Of a DNA stretch of 64,000 nucleotides, positions 17,259 through 25,208 are shown in pieces. The stretch is from Deltaproteobacteria bacterium. Lineage in GTDB: Bacteria; Myxococcota_A; UBA9160; UBA6930. The notes beneath the pieces are model-generated. The model did not search any database. It was not told the DNA's origin and saw only the letters and a list, made by a program, of their open reading frames with translations. The stretch is from the NCBI GenBank assembly GCA_029261815.1, contig JAJDAQ010000025.1:1-64000 (forward strand), read 5' to 3'. The position numbers were made by a program, and so were the translations under genes. Numbering within the stretch: the first letter of the stretch is position 1; every line of letters starts with the position of its first letter.

Positions 17259-19160
17259 TTGCACGCCACGCCCAGTTTCACGTTCGCACTTGCCCTTGGG
17301 GTCGGTGTCGCATGTCAGTTGATTGCGCGGCACACGCGGGTGCCGAGCATCGTGTGGCTGTTGGCGGCCGGCGTCACACTGGGACCCGATGTATTGGGCT
17401 GGGTCGTGCCCGATGCACTTGGCGGCGGCCTGCATGCGATCGTGGCGCTCGCCGTCGCGATCATCCTGTTCGAGGGTGGCCTCAACCTCGACATGCGCCG
17501 GTTACGCCGTGCAGCGACCCCGGTACGGCGCCTGGTCACCCTCGGCGCGCTCGTGACGATGGCGGGTGCCACCGCTGCCGCCCACCTTATTCTCGGCTGG
17601 CCGTTGCCGTTGGCCACCTTGTTCGGGTCGCTCGTCATCGTGACCGGCCCCACCGTAATCCGGCCCCTTCTCCGCAACGTGCCATTGCGTCCCCGGCTCG
17701 CCACGGTCCTCGAAGCCGAGGGTCTCCTGATCGACCCGGTCGGTGCCATCGTGGCCGCCGTGACCTTGCAGATCGTCGTGGCGCCCACGCTCGACAACTT
17801 CGCCAGTGGCGCGCTGGGACTCTTCGCGCGGGTGGGCTTCGGCGCCGGTGCCGGGTTGCTATTTGGCCTGGCACTCGTCGGACTCCTCCGGGTCCGGCGC
17901 GCCGTCCCCGAGGGTCTCGAGAACCTGGTCGCGCTCGGTGCCGCCCTGGTGGCATTCGAACTCTGCGAGTCGGTGCTGACCGACAGCGGCATTCTCGCGG
18001 TCACGGTGGGCGGCGTCGTGGTCGGCAACATGGAGAAACGCGTCGCGAGCGAACTCGGCGAGTTCCAGGAGCACCTGACGATCGGCTTGATTGGGCTGCT
18101 GTTCATCCTGCTCGCCGCCGACGTGCGCCTGGACGATGTCATGGCGCTCGGCTCGGCCGGTCTATGGACCGTCGGGGTCCTCGCGCTCGTCGTGCGTCCG
18201 GTGGGCGTCTTCCTCTCGACCTGGGGCGAGGGCTTCACGTTGCGTGAGCGGGCCTTCCTTTCCTGGGTAGGCCCGCGCGGTGTGGTCGCGGCCGCCATCG
18301 CCTCTCTGGCCGCGGTCTTTCTCGACGATCTTGGCCTCGACGGTGGCGACGAGATTCGAGCGATGGTCTTCCTGACGATCGCCGTGACCGTCATCGTCCA
18401 GGGCGGTTCCGCGCCTCTGGTGGCACGCATCCTCGGCGTACGCGGCCCCGGGCGGGACACGGTCGTGATCCTGGGCGCGGAAGAACTGGCGTTCGCCCTG
18501 GCGGACGCGGTTCGACGAGACGACACCCCCATCGTCTTCGCCGACTCCAATCCGAATCACTGCCACGAAGCCGAAGAGCGTGGGCATCGCGTGGTCTTTG
18601 GGGATGCCTTCGCAGAGCGAACGCTGGGACGCATGCGACTCGAGCGAGCACGCGCCGTCGTCGGATTGACGGCCAATGCCCAGGTGAACGCCCACTTCGC
18701 GGACGAAGCCAAGGATGGGCATCAGGTCCCCGAGACGTTCGTCGCGATCGGCCGCGACGCCCACTCCGTCGGCGAACGCGTTGTCGAGAAGGTAGGCGGC
18801 CGCGTGCTCTTCGATCGCCCGAAGGACGTCGAGCGCTGGAACGTGCGGCTCCGCCATGGACTCGCCGAAGTCCGATCGCTGCAGTTCGTGGGTCGACCGG
18901 TCCGCCCAGACGACGATGATTCTGGCGTAGCGATCGTCGAGGGCACCCTCGACACCTTCGTGCTCCTGGCGGTGGAAGACCGCGGCCGGATGGTGCCCGC
19001 CCACTCCGAGAGCGAGCCGGAAGAAGGGACTCCCGCAGTCGCGGTGATCCTTGTCGAAGACGAAGCGGAAGCGCTGGTCGGCCTCGCAGAGCGTGGATTC
19101 GTCCCGGCACCACCGGACCCGACGGAGACCGGCGACGCGGGCCAATCGAACGGCGGTTGA
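17259..19160 (+). CDS. NhaP-type (CPA1) sodium/proton antiporter with RCK domain
   Basis: 633 residues. About 12-13 membrane helices occupy residues 5-390, with the CPA1 elements ALAVAIILFEGGLNLD near 65 and VTGPTVIRPLLRN near 130. A TrkA-N-like Rossmann domain starts near 400 (TVVILGAEELAFALADAV). The extra C-terminal region to 633 is acidic. The glycine motif of the RCK domain is degenerate (GAEELA), so classical NAD binding is doubtful. The start is TTG 17259 behind GGAG. It follows the BON lipoprotein and probably shares its transcript. The expected role is Na+ or K+ / H+ exchange in the inner membrane. Confidence 0.88.
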   Translation: MHATPSFTFALALGVGVACQLIARHTRVPSIVWLLAAGVTLGPDVLGWVVPDALGGGLHAIVALAVAIILFEGGLNLDMRRLRRAATPVRRLVTLGALVTMAGATAAAHLILGWPLPLATLFGSLVIVTGPTVIRPLLRNVPLRPRLATVLEAEGLLIDPVGAIVAAVTLQIVVAPTLDNFASGALGLFARVGFGAGAGLLFGLALVGLLRVRRAVPEGLENLVALGAALVAFELCESVLTDSGILAVTVGGVVVGNMEKRVASELGEFQEHLTIGLIGLLFILLAADVRLDDVMALGSAGLWTVGVLALVVRPVGVFLSTWGEGFTLRERAFLSWVGPRGVVAAAIASLAAVFLDDLGLDGGDEIRAMVFLTIAVTVIVQGGSAPLVARILGVRGPGRDTVVILGAEELAFALADAVRRDDTPIVFADSNPNHCHEAEERGHRVVFGDAFAERTLGRMRLERARAVVGLTANAQVNAHFADEAKDGHQVPETFVAIGRDAHSVGERVVEKVGGRVLFDRPKDVERWNVRLRHGLAEVRSLQFVGRPVRPDDDDSGVAIVEGTLDTFVLLAVEDRGRMVPAHSESEPEEGTPAVAVILVEDEAEALVGLAERGFVPAPPDPTETGDAGQSNGG

Positions 19161-19202
19161 TTCAATCACATCCACCGGCGGTGCGCAGCCCCGTTTCCGT
19201 GC

Positions 19203-19230
19203 TTGCATTTCAACGTTCGGATGATCTAAA
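19203..19230 (+). promoter_or_regulatory. Candidate sigma-70 promoter for the HelD-type helicase
   Basis: TTGCAT at 19203-19208 and TCTAAA at 19225-19230 are 16 bases apart in an unusually AT-rich stretch between the antiporter stop and the helicase start at 19261. The predicted start point would leave a leader of about 25 bases containing GGGAGG. It was read by eye only. Confidence 0.35.
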
Positions 19231-19260
19231 CCCGTTGTTTCCCTTCGCCGGGAGGCATGG

Positions 19261-21381
19261 TTGCCGGACCCCATCGTCACCGAAGAGCTTGAGCTCCTCC
19301 GCAAGGTGAACGACGCGCTCTCGAACGCGGGCGAACCCGTTGCGCCGTCCGAGCAGAACCTCGTCGATGATCTCGAGCACATTCGCGAGCAGCTCGTGCG
19401 CGGCGAGATGGACTTCTTCGAGCGCTCCTCGCTGAACACGCGCTGGAACGTCCAGATGGCACTCCTCGAGCAACTTCGGAAGTCCCGGGAAACCCCGCGC
19501 GTCGATCGCGGATCTCCCTACTTCGCGCATCTCCGCCTGGAGGAGAATGATCGTGTGCGCGACGTCTGCCTCGGCAAGGCGACACGCCTCGACAATGGAC
19601 TTCGTATCGTGGACTGGCGACACGCACCGATCGCCCAGCTCTTCTACCGGTACCAGCAGGGCGAGGAGTACGAAGAAGACATCAGCGGCCGTCTCCAGGA
19701 GGGCACCGTGCTTGCCCGGCGCACGGTCACGATCCAGGGTGGCGAGCTTTCGCGCGTCGAATCGCCGGAAGGGGTCTTCGTCCAGGATCCCGGTACCGAA
19801 GACGGCTGGCGCCAATCCGCCCGGTCCGCCCCCAAGCTAGGCGGCGGCGAAGGCGCAGCGCTCCGATCTCACCACGAAGACGGCGGAGGGGCCCGCAAGC
19901 TCGGAACGGACGTCTTCGGCCGCGAACAAAGACCGGACAAGCGCCTTCCTGACATCGCCGGCTTGATCGACCCTGAGCAGTTTGCGCTCATCACGCGGCC
20001 GAACGCGGGCTTCGTCGTGATCCGCGGCGCCGCCGGTTCAGGAAAGACCACTGTGGCGCTCCACCGCATCGCCTTCCTCGCGTACGAGGATGCCGCGATC
20101 AACTCGGCACAGACACTCTTCGTCGTGTTCTCGCCCGGCCTCCGCGACTACGTGAGCCACGTGCTCCCCGCGCTTGGCGTCAGTGGCGTGCGCGTCTGCA
20201 CCTACCAGGAGTGGGCGGCTGAACAGCGCCGACGCATCTTCCCGGCCCTCCCCGACAAACATCGGGAAGACACCACGGCACTCGTGCAGCGACTGAAGTT
20301 GCACCCATCGCTCCTGACGGCGCTCGAGCGCCAGGTCGACCGAAACCCGGGCCGCGGCGGCTGGCGCCAGGTCGTCGATGATTGGGTCACGGTACTGACC
20401 GACGCCGCATTGCTCGGAGATGTCTTCGGGTGGGAGGCGCCGGGCACCTTCTCGGAGAAGCAGCTGAGCGAGATCACGATGTCGTGTCGCGCATCGGCCG
20501 AAGCCGTGCTCTCGCACATCGAGGGGGACAAGGAGTCCGGCGCCGAGCTGGACCCCGAGGACGACGCCATCCTGCTGCGCGCCTGGCAGCTGCGCATGGG
20601 CCCCCTCACGGGCCCGAACGGCGAGATCTTGTGCCATCGACACGTCGCGATCGACGAAGTGCAGGACTTCTCGCCGCTCGAAGTCCGCGTGCTGATGGAT
20701 TGCCTGGACGAGCGGAAGAGCCTGACGCTGGCCGGTGACACACAGCAACACGTGATGGCCGAGAGTGGCTTCACGTCGTGGTCCGACTTCTTCCGCCACC
20801 TCGGAATCGAGGGAACGGAGATCGACACGCTGCAAGTGAGCTACCGGTCCTCGGACGAGATCGCGCGCTTCGCGGTCGCCGTTCTGGGCGACCTGCGCGA
20901 AGACGAAGCCTTGATCACGACCCGCAGCGGCCCGCCGGTCGAACTCTTCCCCTATACCGACCACGGTGCTGGAATTGCGTCGCTCGCGGACGCCCTCATC
21001 GACCTCGCAGGCGCCGAACCGTTGGCCGCGGTCGCGGTGCTGACGCCGTCCCGCGCGCTCTCCGACCTCTACGTGGAGGGCCTCGAACGCTGTGACGTAC
21101 CGCGCTTACACCAGGTAACCCAGCAGGACTTCCGCTTTGCCCCCGGCATCGAGGTCACCGAGATCGAGCAGGTCAAGGGGCTCGAGTTCGACTACGTCGT
21201 ACTCGTGGGAGTCGATGCCGAGCACTTCCCCGACAACTCGAAGGCCCGGCGCGTCCTCCATGTCGGCGCCACGCGCGCTGTCCACCAGCTATGGATTACG
21301 CACGTTGGCCCACCGAGCCCGCTCATCAGCGAGGCCGCCAAGGAACTCGCCAAGCCGCGCTACCCGGCACGAGAGCGTTAG
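19261..21381 (+). CDS. HelD/UvrD-like superfamily 1 helicase
   Basis: 706 residues. Residues about 1-200 include an N-terminal helical arm. Motif I (GAAGSGKTTVALHR) is near 260, a Walker B/motif II region (AIDEVQDFSPLE) near 465, motif III-like GDTQQHVM near 490 and motif VI-like VGATRAVHQLWI near 675. This layout (helical coiled arm, then a split SF1A motor) matches HelD-like ATPases that recycle RNA polymerase, rather than canonical UvrD. The TTG start at 19261 is supported by GGGAGG five bases upstream; the nearby ATG at 19257 is out of frame. It ends 57 bases before the convergent GNAT gene, in an octamer repeat. Confidence 0.85.
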   Translation: MPDPIVTEELELLRKVNDALSNAGEPVAPSEQNLVDDLEHIREQLVRGEMDFFERSSLNTRWNVQMALLEQLRKSRETPRVDRGSPYFAHLRLEENDRVRDVCLGKATRLDNGLRIVDWRHAPIAQLFYRYQQGEEYEEDISGRLQEGTVLARRTVTIQGGELSRVESPEGVFVQDPGTEDGWRQSARSAPKLGGGEGAALRSHHEDGGGARKLGTDVFGREQRPDKRLPDIAGLIDPEQFALITRPNAGFVVIRGAAGSGKTTVALHRIAFLAYEDAAINSAQTLFVVFSPGLRDYVSHVLPALGVSGVRVCTYQEWAAEQRRRIFPALPDKHREDTTALVQRLKLHPSLLTALERQVDRNPGRGGWRQVVDDWVTVLTDAALLGDVFGWEAPGTFSEKQLSEITMSCRASAEAVLSHIEGDKESGAELDPEDDAILLRAWQLRMGPLTGPNGEILCHRHVAIDEVQDFSPLEVRVLMDCLDERKSLTLAGDTQQHVMAESGFTSWSDFFRHLGIEGTEIDTLQVSYRSSDEIARFAVAVLGDLREDEALITTRSGPPVELFPYTDHGAGIASLADALIDLAGAEPLAAVAVLTPSRALSDLYVEGLERCDVPRLHQVTQQDFRFAPGIEVTEIEQVKGLEFDYVVLVGVDAEHFPDNSKARRVLHVGATRAVHQLWITHVGPPSPLISEAAKELAKPRYPARER

Positions 21382-21403
21382 GCGCCTCCGCGGCCGTCTC
21401 GCG

Positions 21404-21483
21404 ATTCAGCCGTTCAGGCGTTCGGTCGTTCAGGCGTTCAGGCGTTCGGGCGTTCGGTCGTTTGGTGATTTGGCCGTTCATAC
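21404..21483. repeat. Octamer tandem repeat, about ten units (GTTCAGGC-like)
   Basis: Ten consecutive 8-base units read ATTCAGCC, GTTCAGGC, GTTCGGTC, GTTCAGGC, GTTCAGGC, GTTCGGGC, GTTCGGTC, GTTTGGTG, ATTTGGCC, GTTCATAC. The array sits between the convergent helicase and GNAT genes. Its right part (21438-21483) encodes the last residues and stop codon of the acetyltransferase. Because 8 is not a multiple of 3, gain or loss of a unit would change the GNAT C-terminus. Confidence 0.9.
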
Positions 21484-21953
21484 CAGGCGACGTCCCAGTA
21501 GCGGCCGAACTTTCGGCCGACTTCGCGAAAGATGCCGACGGGTGTGAAACCGAACTTCTGGTGCAACGCGACGGAGGCCGGGTTCGGCAGCGTCACGCCC
21601 GCAAGGATCCGGTGGATGTCCTCGTTTGCGATGGCACGAAAGAGCGCTTCGTACAGCGTCTGTCCCATTCCGCGTCCCTGAGCCGATGCTCCGAGGTAGA
21701 TCGTCGTCTCGACCGACGTTTCGTACGCCGCCTTGGCCCGGAACGGGATCGTGCCCGCGTAGCCCAGGATCTCTTCAGCCTCTTCTGCAACCAGCAACCG
21801 GTAGCGCCCAGTCGCGCCGAAGCGGTCAAACCAGGGCTGGCGTTCAGCCGCGGTGAAGGGACGGTCGTCGAAGGTCACGGAAGTGTCTTCGACATACCGG
21901 TTGTAGAGCGCCGTGATCGCGGGCAGGTCATCGTTGCGGGCGGGTCGTACCAC
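21438..21953 (-). CDS. GNAT N-acetyltransferase (phosphinothricin acetyltransferase-like)
   Basis: 171 residues. The start is GTG 21953, giving the family N-terminus VVRPARNDDLPAITALYNRYV; a longer frame would run into the divergent xdhC region. It has the pattern of the Pat/Bar-type group: SVTFDD.P near 27, the acetyl-CoA loop GRGMGQTLYEAL near 95-106, and LPNPASVALHQKFGF near 125. It probably N-acetylates a small amine or amino-acid analogue; resistance to phosphinothricin-like compounds is possible but not shown. The last 14 or so residues (YERPNHQTTERPNA) come from the octamer repeat and are probably not part of the folded domain. Confidence 0.85.
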   Translation of the reverse strand: MVRPARNDDLPAITALYNRYVEDTSVTFDDRPFTAAERQPWFDRFGATGRYRLLVAEEAEEILGYAGTIPFRAKAAYETSVETTIYLGASAQGRGMGQTLYEALFRAIANEDIHRILAGVTLPNPASVALHQKFGFTPVGIFREVGRKFGRYWDVAWYERPNHQTTERPNA

Positions 21954-22014
21954 GGTTTCCAACGGCCGGTATCCTTTCGAGCGTCGATTGCCTGACACGT
22001 TCCGGGAGCGCAGC

Positions 22015-23103
22015 ATGCGCGAACTGAGAGACATCATCGCCGCCTTCGAGCGCTGCTGCGAGGCTTCCGAGCCCGCGGTGCTCGCGAGCGTGGTCCACGT
22101 CGAAGGCTCGACCTATCGGCGTCGGGGCGCCCGCCTATTGGTCGTCGGGACCGACACCATGGTCGGCCTGATCAGCGGCGGTTGCCTCGAAGGTGACCTC
22201 CTCGAACACGCATTGAGCGTCCGGGAGAGCGGCACGCCCGCGCTCATCCACTACGACGCCAGCCAGGAGGACGATCTGGTCTGGGGACTGGGCCTGGGAT
22301 GTGCCGGGGTGGTCGATGTCTGGCTCGAGCGGGTCGACGCGGAAGCGCCGGGCCCGCTCGCTTGGATCCGCAGTTGGATGGCCCGGCGGACATCGGCCGC
22401 CATGGCGACCGCGATCGCAGGCCGCGACCTCGGACGGCGCGCGGCAAGGACTGCGGAGGGAGACCGCATCGGGGATCTCGCCCTGCCGGTGCTGGACGAC
22501 GTGCTGCAACGCGCGCTCGCGCGCGGCGCCGGAGAGACGTTGCACGACGACGGCAGCCGGATTGCCGTCGAGATCTTTCGGCCTCCGACGCGTGTGGCCT
22601 TGTTTGGCGCGGGTCCCGACGCCGCGCCGCTCGCCGCGCTTCTGGATGGGCTCGGCTGGGACGTGGCAGTCTTCGACCACCGCCCCGCCGTCGCCCAGGA
22701 CGCCCGCTTTCCGGGCGCGCGGGTGACGTGCACGCCGGTGGCAAATGCAGTTGCGAGCGCCGATATCGACTGCGAGACGGCGTGTGTCGTAATGAATCAC
22801 CACTACCTGCATGACCGCGACATCCTGGGCGCGTTGCGGGATTCGGCGGCACCCTATGTCGCGGTCCTCGGCCCTCGGGAGCGAACCGACAATCTGCTCT
22901 CCGACCTCGCTGGCGTCGGCGCCGGCTGGTCAGAGGAAGACATGCAGCGCCTCTTCGCACCGGCCGGGCTGGACATCGGTGCCGACGCCCCGGAAGCCAT
23001 CGCGCTCTCGATCGCGGCCGAGATCCAGGCCGTCTTCGCTGGCCGCACGGGTGGACCGCTTCGCGAGCGCAAGGCTCCGATCCACGACCCGGAAGTCGGT
23101 TAG
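22015..23103 (+). CDS. xdhC: XdhC/CoxI family molybdenum-hydroxylase maturation factor
   Basis: 362 residues. XdhC/CoxI proteins bind molybdenum cofactor, help sulfurate it and insert it into xanthine-dehydrogenase or CO-dehydrogenase-like hydroxylases. The N-terminal XdhC_CoxI domain shows VHVEGSTYRRRGARLLV near 30 and GLISGGCLEGDLLEHA near 55; the Rossmann-like C-terminal domain starts near residue 200 (VALFGAGPDAAPLAALLDGLGW) and includes CVVMNHHYLHDRD near 255. GGGAG precedes ATG 22015. It lies 2 bases upstream of the MocA-like gene. No hydroxylase large subunit is in the window, so the target enzyme must be encoded elsewhere. Confidence 0.9.
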   Translation: MRELRDIIAAFERCCEASEPAVLASVVHVEGSTYRRRGARLLVVGTDTMVGLISGGCLEGDLLEHALSVRESGTPALIHYDASQEDDLVWGLGLGCAGVVDVWLERVDAEAPGPLAWIRSWMARRTSAAMATAIAGRDLGRRAARTAEGDRIGDLALPVLDDVLQRALARGAGETLHDDGSRIAVEIFRPPTRVALFGAGPDAAPLAALLDGLGWDVAVFDHRPAVAQDARFPGARVTCTPVANAVASADIDCETACVVMNHHYLHDRDILGALRDSAAPYVAVLGPRERTDNLLSDLAGVGAGWSEEDMQRLFAPAGLDIGADAPEAIALSIAAEIQAVFAGRTGGPLRERKAPIHDPEVG

Positions 23104-23105
23104 GC

Positions 23106-23696
23106 GTGGGCGGTCAACGGATCGCGGCCATCGTGCTTGCGGCCGGCGGCGCGCGCCGCATGGGCACGCCCAAGATGCTGGCGCCGCTCTGGGGCCGACC
23201 CCTCGTGTGCCACGCCGTCGACGCCGTTCTGGCGTCTCGGCTCGATGCCTGCGTTGTGGTCGCGGGTGCAGATTGTGACGCCATTCGGGAAGCGTTGTCG
23301 CCGACCTCTGCGCGCGTGATACAGAATCCGCGCTGGGCGGAAGGACTGTCCACCTCGATTCATCAGGGCCTGGCCGCCACCGGAGAAGCGGCCGCCGTGG
23401 TCGTGGTACTCGGCGACCAGCCGGCCCTCACACCCGCTGTGCTGGACGCCCTCGTCAGTGCCTTTGAAGGCGGTGCCGAGATCGCCGCATGCGACTACGG
23501 CGACGGAACCACCGGCCCCCCAGCACTCTTCGCGGCCGCCGCGGTTCCGATGCTGGCCCGGCTCGACGGTGACCAGGGGGCTCGTGCGCTGCTGTCGGGC
23601 GACGGCGTCGTCTGCATACCGTTCCCGGGTGGCCGAGACGACGTGGACACGCCGGTCGACCTTGAAAGACTCTCGAAACGCCCGACGACAGCATGA
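23106..23696 (+). CDS. MocA-like molybdenum cofactor nucleotidyltransferase (NTP_transf_3)
   Basis: 196 residues of the MobA/MocA nucleotidyltransferase fold. The signature nucleotide-binding loop is VLAAGGARRMGTPKML near residue 10, with the metal/substrate segment VVVLGDQPALTP near 100 and the terminal DVDTPVDLERL. MocA converts molybdopterin to the cytosine dinucleotide form used by xanthine-dehydrogenase-like enzymes. Coupling to xdhC (2-base gap, GTG start) supports this role. A cytidylyl versus a different nucleotidyl specificity is inferred from context, not read from residues. Confidence 0.86.
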   Translation: MGGQRIAAIVLAAGGARRMGTPKMLAPLWGRPLVCHAVDAVLASRLDACVVVAGADCDAIREALSPTSARVIQNPRWAEGLSTSIHQGLAATGEAAAVVVVLGDQPALTPAVLDALVSAFEGGAEIAACDYGDGTTGPPALFAAAAVPMLARLDGDQGARALLSGDGVVCIPFPGGRDDVDTPVDLERLSKRPTTA

Positions 23697-23721
23697 GGTC
23701 GAGACTCCGACGTCGCGGCGA

Positions 23722-24540
23722 CTACTGACTCATGTGGTAGCCGCCATTCGGAGACAGGGTCTGTCCCGTCATGAACTTGGCTTCCTCCGAAGCGAGGTAG
23801 ACCGCGGCCCACGCGATGTCGTCTGTTTCACCGAAACGGCCCATCGGTGTCTGCGCTTCCAGCAGCTGGCGGGCAGCTTCGAACGGGGCCGTCAGGTCGG
23901 TATCGATGAAGCCCGGCGCGAGGGCGTTGACCCGGATCCCGCGCGTGACCACCTCGCGCGCGAGCGAGCGCGTGAAGCCGAGGATTCCTGCCTTTGCGGC
24001 GCCGTAGCTCGTCCCGATGCCACCGCAGGTCCCCATGATCGAGCCCATGTTGATGATGACGCCCGACAGCTGCGGGTTCATGATCTTGAGGCCCTCGCGA
24101 CAGCAGAAGAATGTCCCATCGAGATGCACGCCGATCATGCGATGCCAGTCCTCGTCGGACATGTTCACCGTGAGATCGGAATGGGTCGTGATCGGCCCGC
24201 CAGCGGCCGCTTCCTCCATCTGCTTGAACGGGGTCTCGTTGACCTTGCGAATCTGCTCTTCGTCACCCGTGAATCCGAAGCCGGCGTTGTTGACGAGAAC
24301 ATCGAGCCGGCCGAATTCGTCCTGCACGCGACCGAACATCTCGGCCACTTCGCCCGAGTTCGCGACGTCGGCCGTGATCGCCAGGCCCCCCACCTCGTTG
24401 GCGACCTTCTCCGCCGGTTCGGCGCGTAGATCGTTGATGATCAGCGAGGCCCCTTCCTCGCGAAATCGCCGAGCAATCTGGGCACCCAGACCGGCACCGG
24501 CTCCGGTGACCAGCGCAATCTTCCCGTCCAGACGTCCCAT
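23722..24540 (-). CDS. Short-chain dehydrogenase/reductase
   Basis: 272-residue classical SDR. The cofactor motif TGAGAGLG is near residue 12, NNAGFGFTG near 88 and the catalytic YGAAK near 180, with NALAPGFIDT after it. About 40 residues between the NNAG motif and the following helix (through VNETPFKQMEEAAAGGPITTHSD) are longer than in most SDRs and may form a substrate lid. AAGGAG sits upstream of ATG 24540. The substrate is not deducible. It lies downstream of the DUF1854 gene on the same strand, but a strong hairpin at 24682-24711 probably separates the two transcripts. Confidence 0.88.
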   Translation of the reverse strand: MGRLDGKIALVTGAGAGLGAQIARRFREEGASLIINDLRAEPAEKVANEVGGLAITADVANSGEVAEMFGRVQDEFGRLDVLVNNAGFGFTGDEEQIRKVNETPFKQMEEAAAGGPITTHSDLTVNMSDEDWHRMIGVHLDGTFFCCREGLKIMNPQLSGVIINMGSIMGTCGGIGTSYGAAKAGILGFTRSLAREVVTRGIRVNALAPGFIDTDLTAPFEAARQLLEAQTPMGRFGETDDIAWAAVYLASEEAKFMTGQTLSPNGGYHMSQ

Positions 24541-24681
24541 CGCTCGTTCTCCTTGTTGCGGCGCGTCTGCCCACCATGGGGTGGCACAGCTGTCATCGAA
24601 CGCACGCCGACGGTGAGCAGCGAGCGTAGCCGAGTTCGCGCCCAGATCGTGTTGGACTCGTGGAGCCGTCGAATCGGAATA

Positions 24682-24711
24682 CACGGGACGGCGGCTTTCC
24701 GCCGTCCCGTG
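24682..24711 (-). terminator. Strong hairpin terminator after the ABC/DUF1854 operon
   Basis: A perfect 13-base stem, CACGGGACGGCGG (24682-24694) with CCGCCGTCCCGTG (24699-24711), closes a 4-base loop. It begins 9 bases after the DUF1854 stop codon. On the minus strand the bases that follow are TATTCC, so the T-run is weak, but the position just past the last gene of the unit fits an intrinsic terminator. Confidence 0.65.
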
Positions 24712-24719
24712 CCCGACCG

Positions 24720-25208
24720 TTAGTCCAGGAATGCGAAGAGCAGCTTTCGACTCTTCGCATCCATCGATGCGGGGTCGTGCAGGAGGTAGAGGTCGCCCGC
24801 CACATCGCGCACCAGGAGCGAGCCGCCCGACAATTCGCGCGGCCATTCATCGCGAAGTGTCTGGAAGGTCCGTTTCCCCTGGCGCGTCTGCACCTCGAAT
24901 GTTCGGATCTCGATCTCCTCTTCCACGGACAGGATCGCTTCGATCTCCATCACGAAGCCAGCTTCGAGCAGCGCCTGGGCCAGCGCCCGACGGGCCTCTG
25001 GTTTGAGTGCCGCCACATCCCTGACCAGCGCGACTTCTTCGTCATCGACATCGCGCAGGGAGACATAACGCCCCGGCTCGGACCACGGGAAACAGCGAAC
25101 CGGCCGTACGGACGTGTTCGCGCCCGCGTGACGCGTCCAGAGCTGTCCGTCTTCCCCGAGCCAGAGCAGCGTCTCCGGGTCTTCGTTCTCGGCATTGGAT
25201 TGGATCAT
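24720..25208 (-). CDS. DUF1854 protein (cyanophycin-associated type)
   Basis: 162 residues, matching the DUF1854 pattern: an N-terminal beta segment (LLWLGEDGQLWTR), SVRPVRCFPWSEPGRYVSLRD near 35-55, a helical middle, and RTFEVQTRQGKRTFQTLRD.WPRE near 100-120, then VRDVAGDLYLL. It overlaps the ABC transporter stop by ATGA, so translation is coupled. In public family descriptions this protein and the adjacent ABC protein are repeatedly found near cyanophycin genes. No cyanophycin synthetase or cyanophycinase is in this window, so the link is by family only. Its biochemical role is unknown. Confidence 0.85.
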   Translation of the reverse strand: MIQSNAENEDPETLLWLGEDGQLWTRHAGANTSVRPVRCFPWSEPGRYVSLRDVDDEEVALVRDVAALKPEARRALAQALLEAGFVMEIEAILSVEEEIEIRTFEVQTRQGKRTFQTLRDEWPRELSGGSLLVRDVAGDLYLLHDPASMDAKSRKLLFAFLD

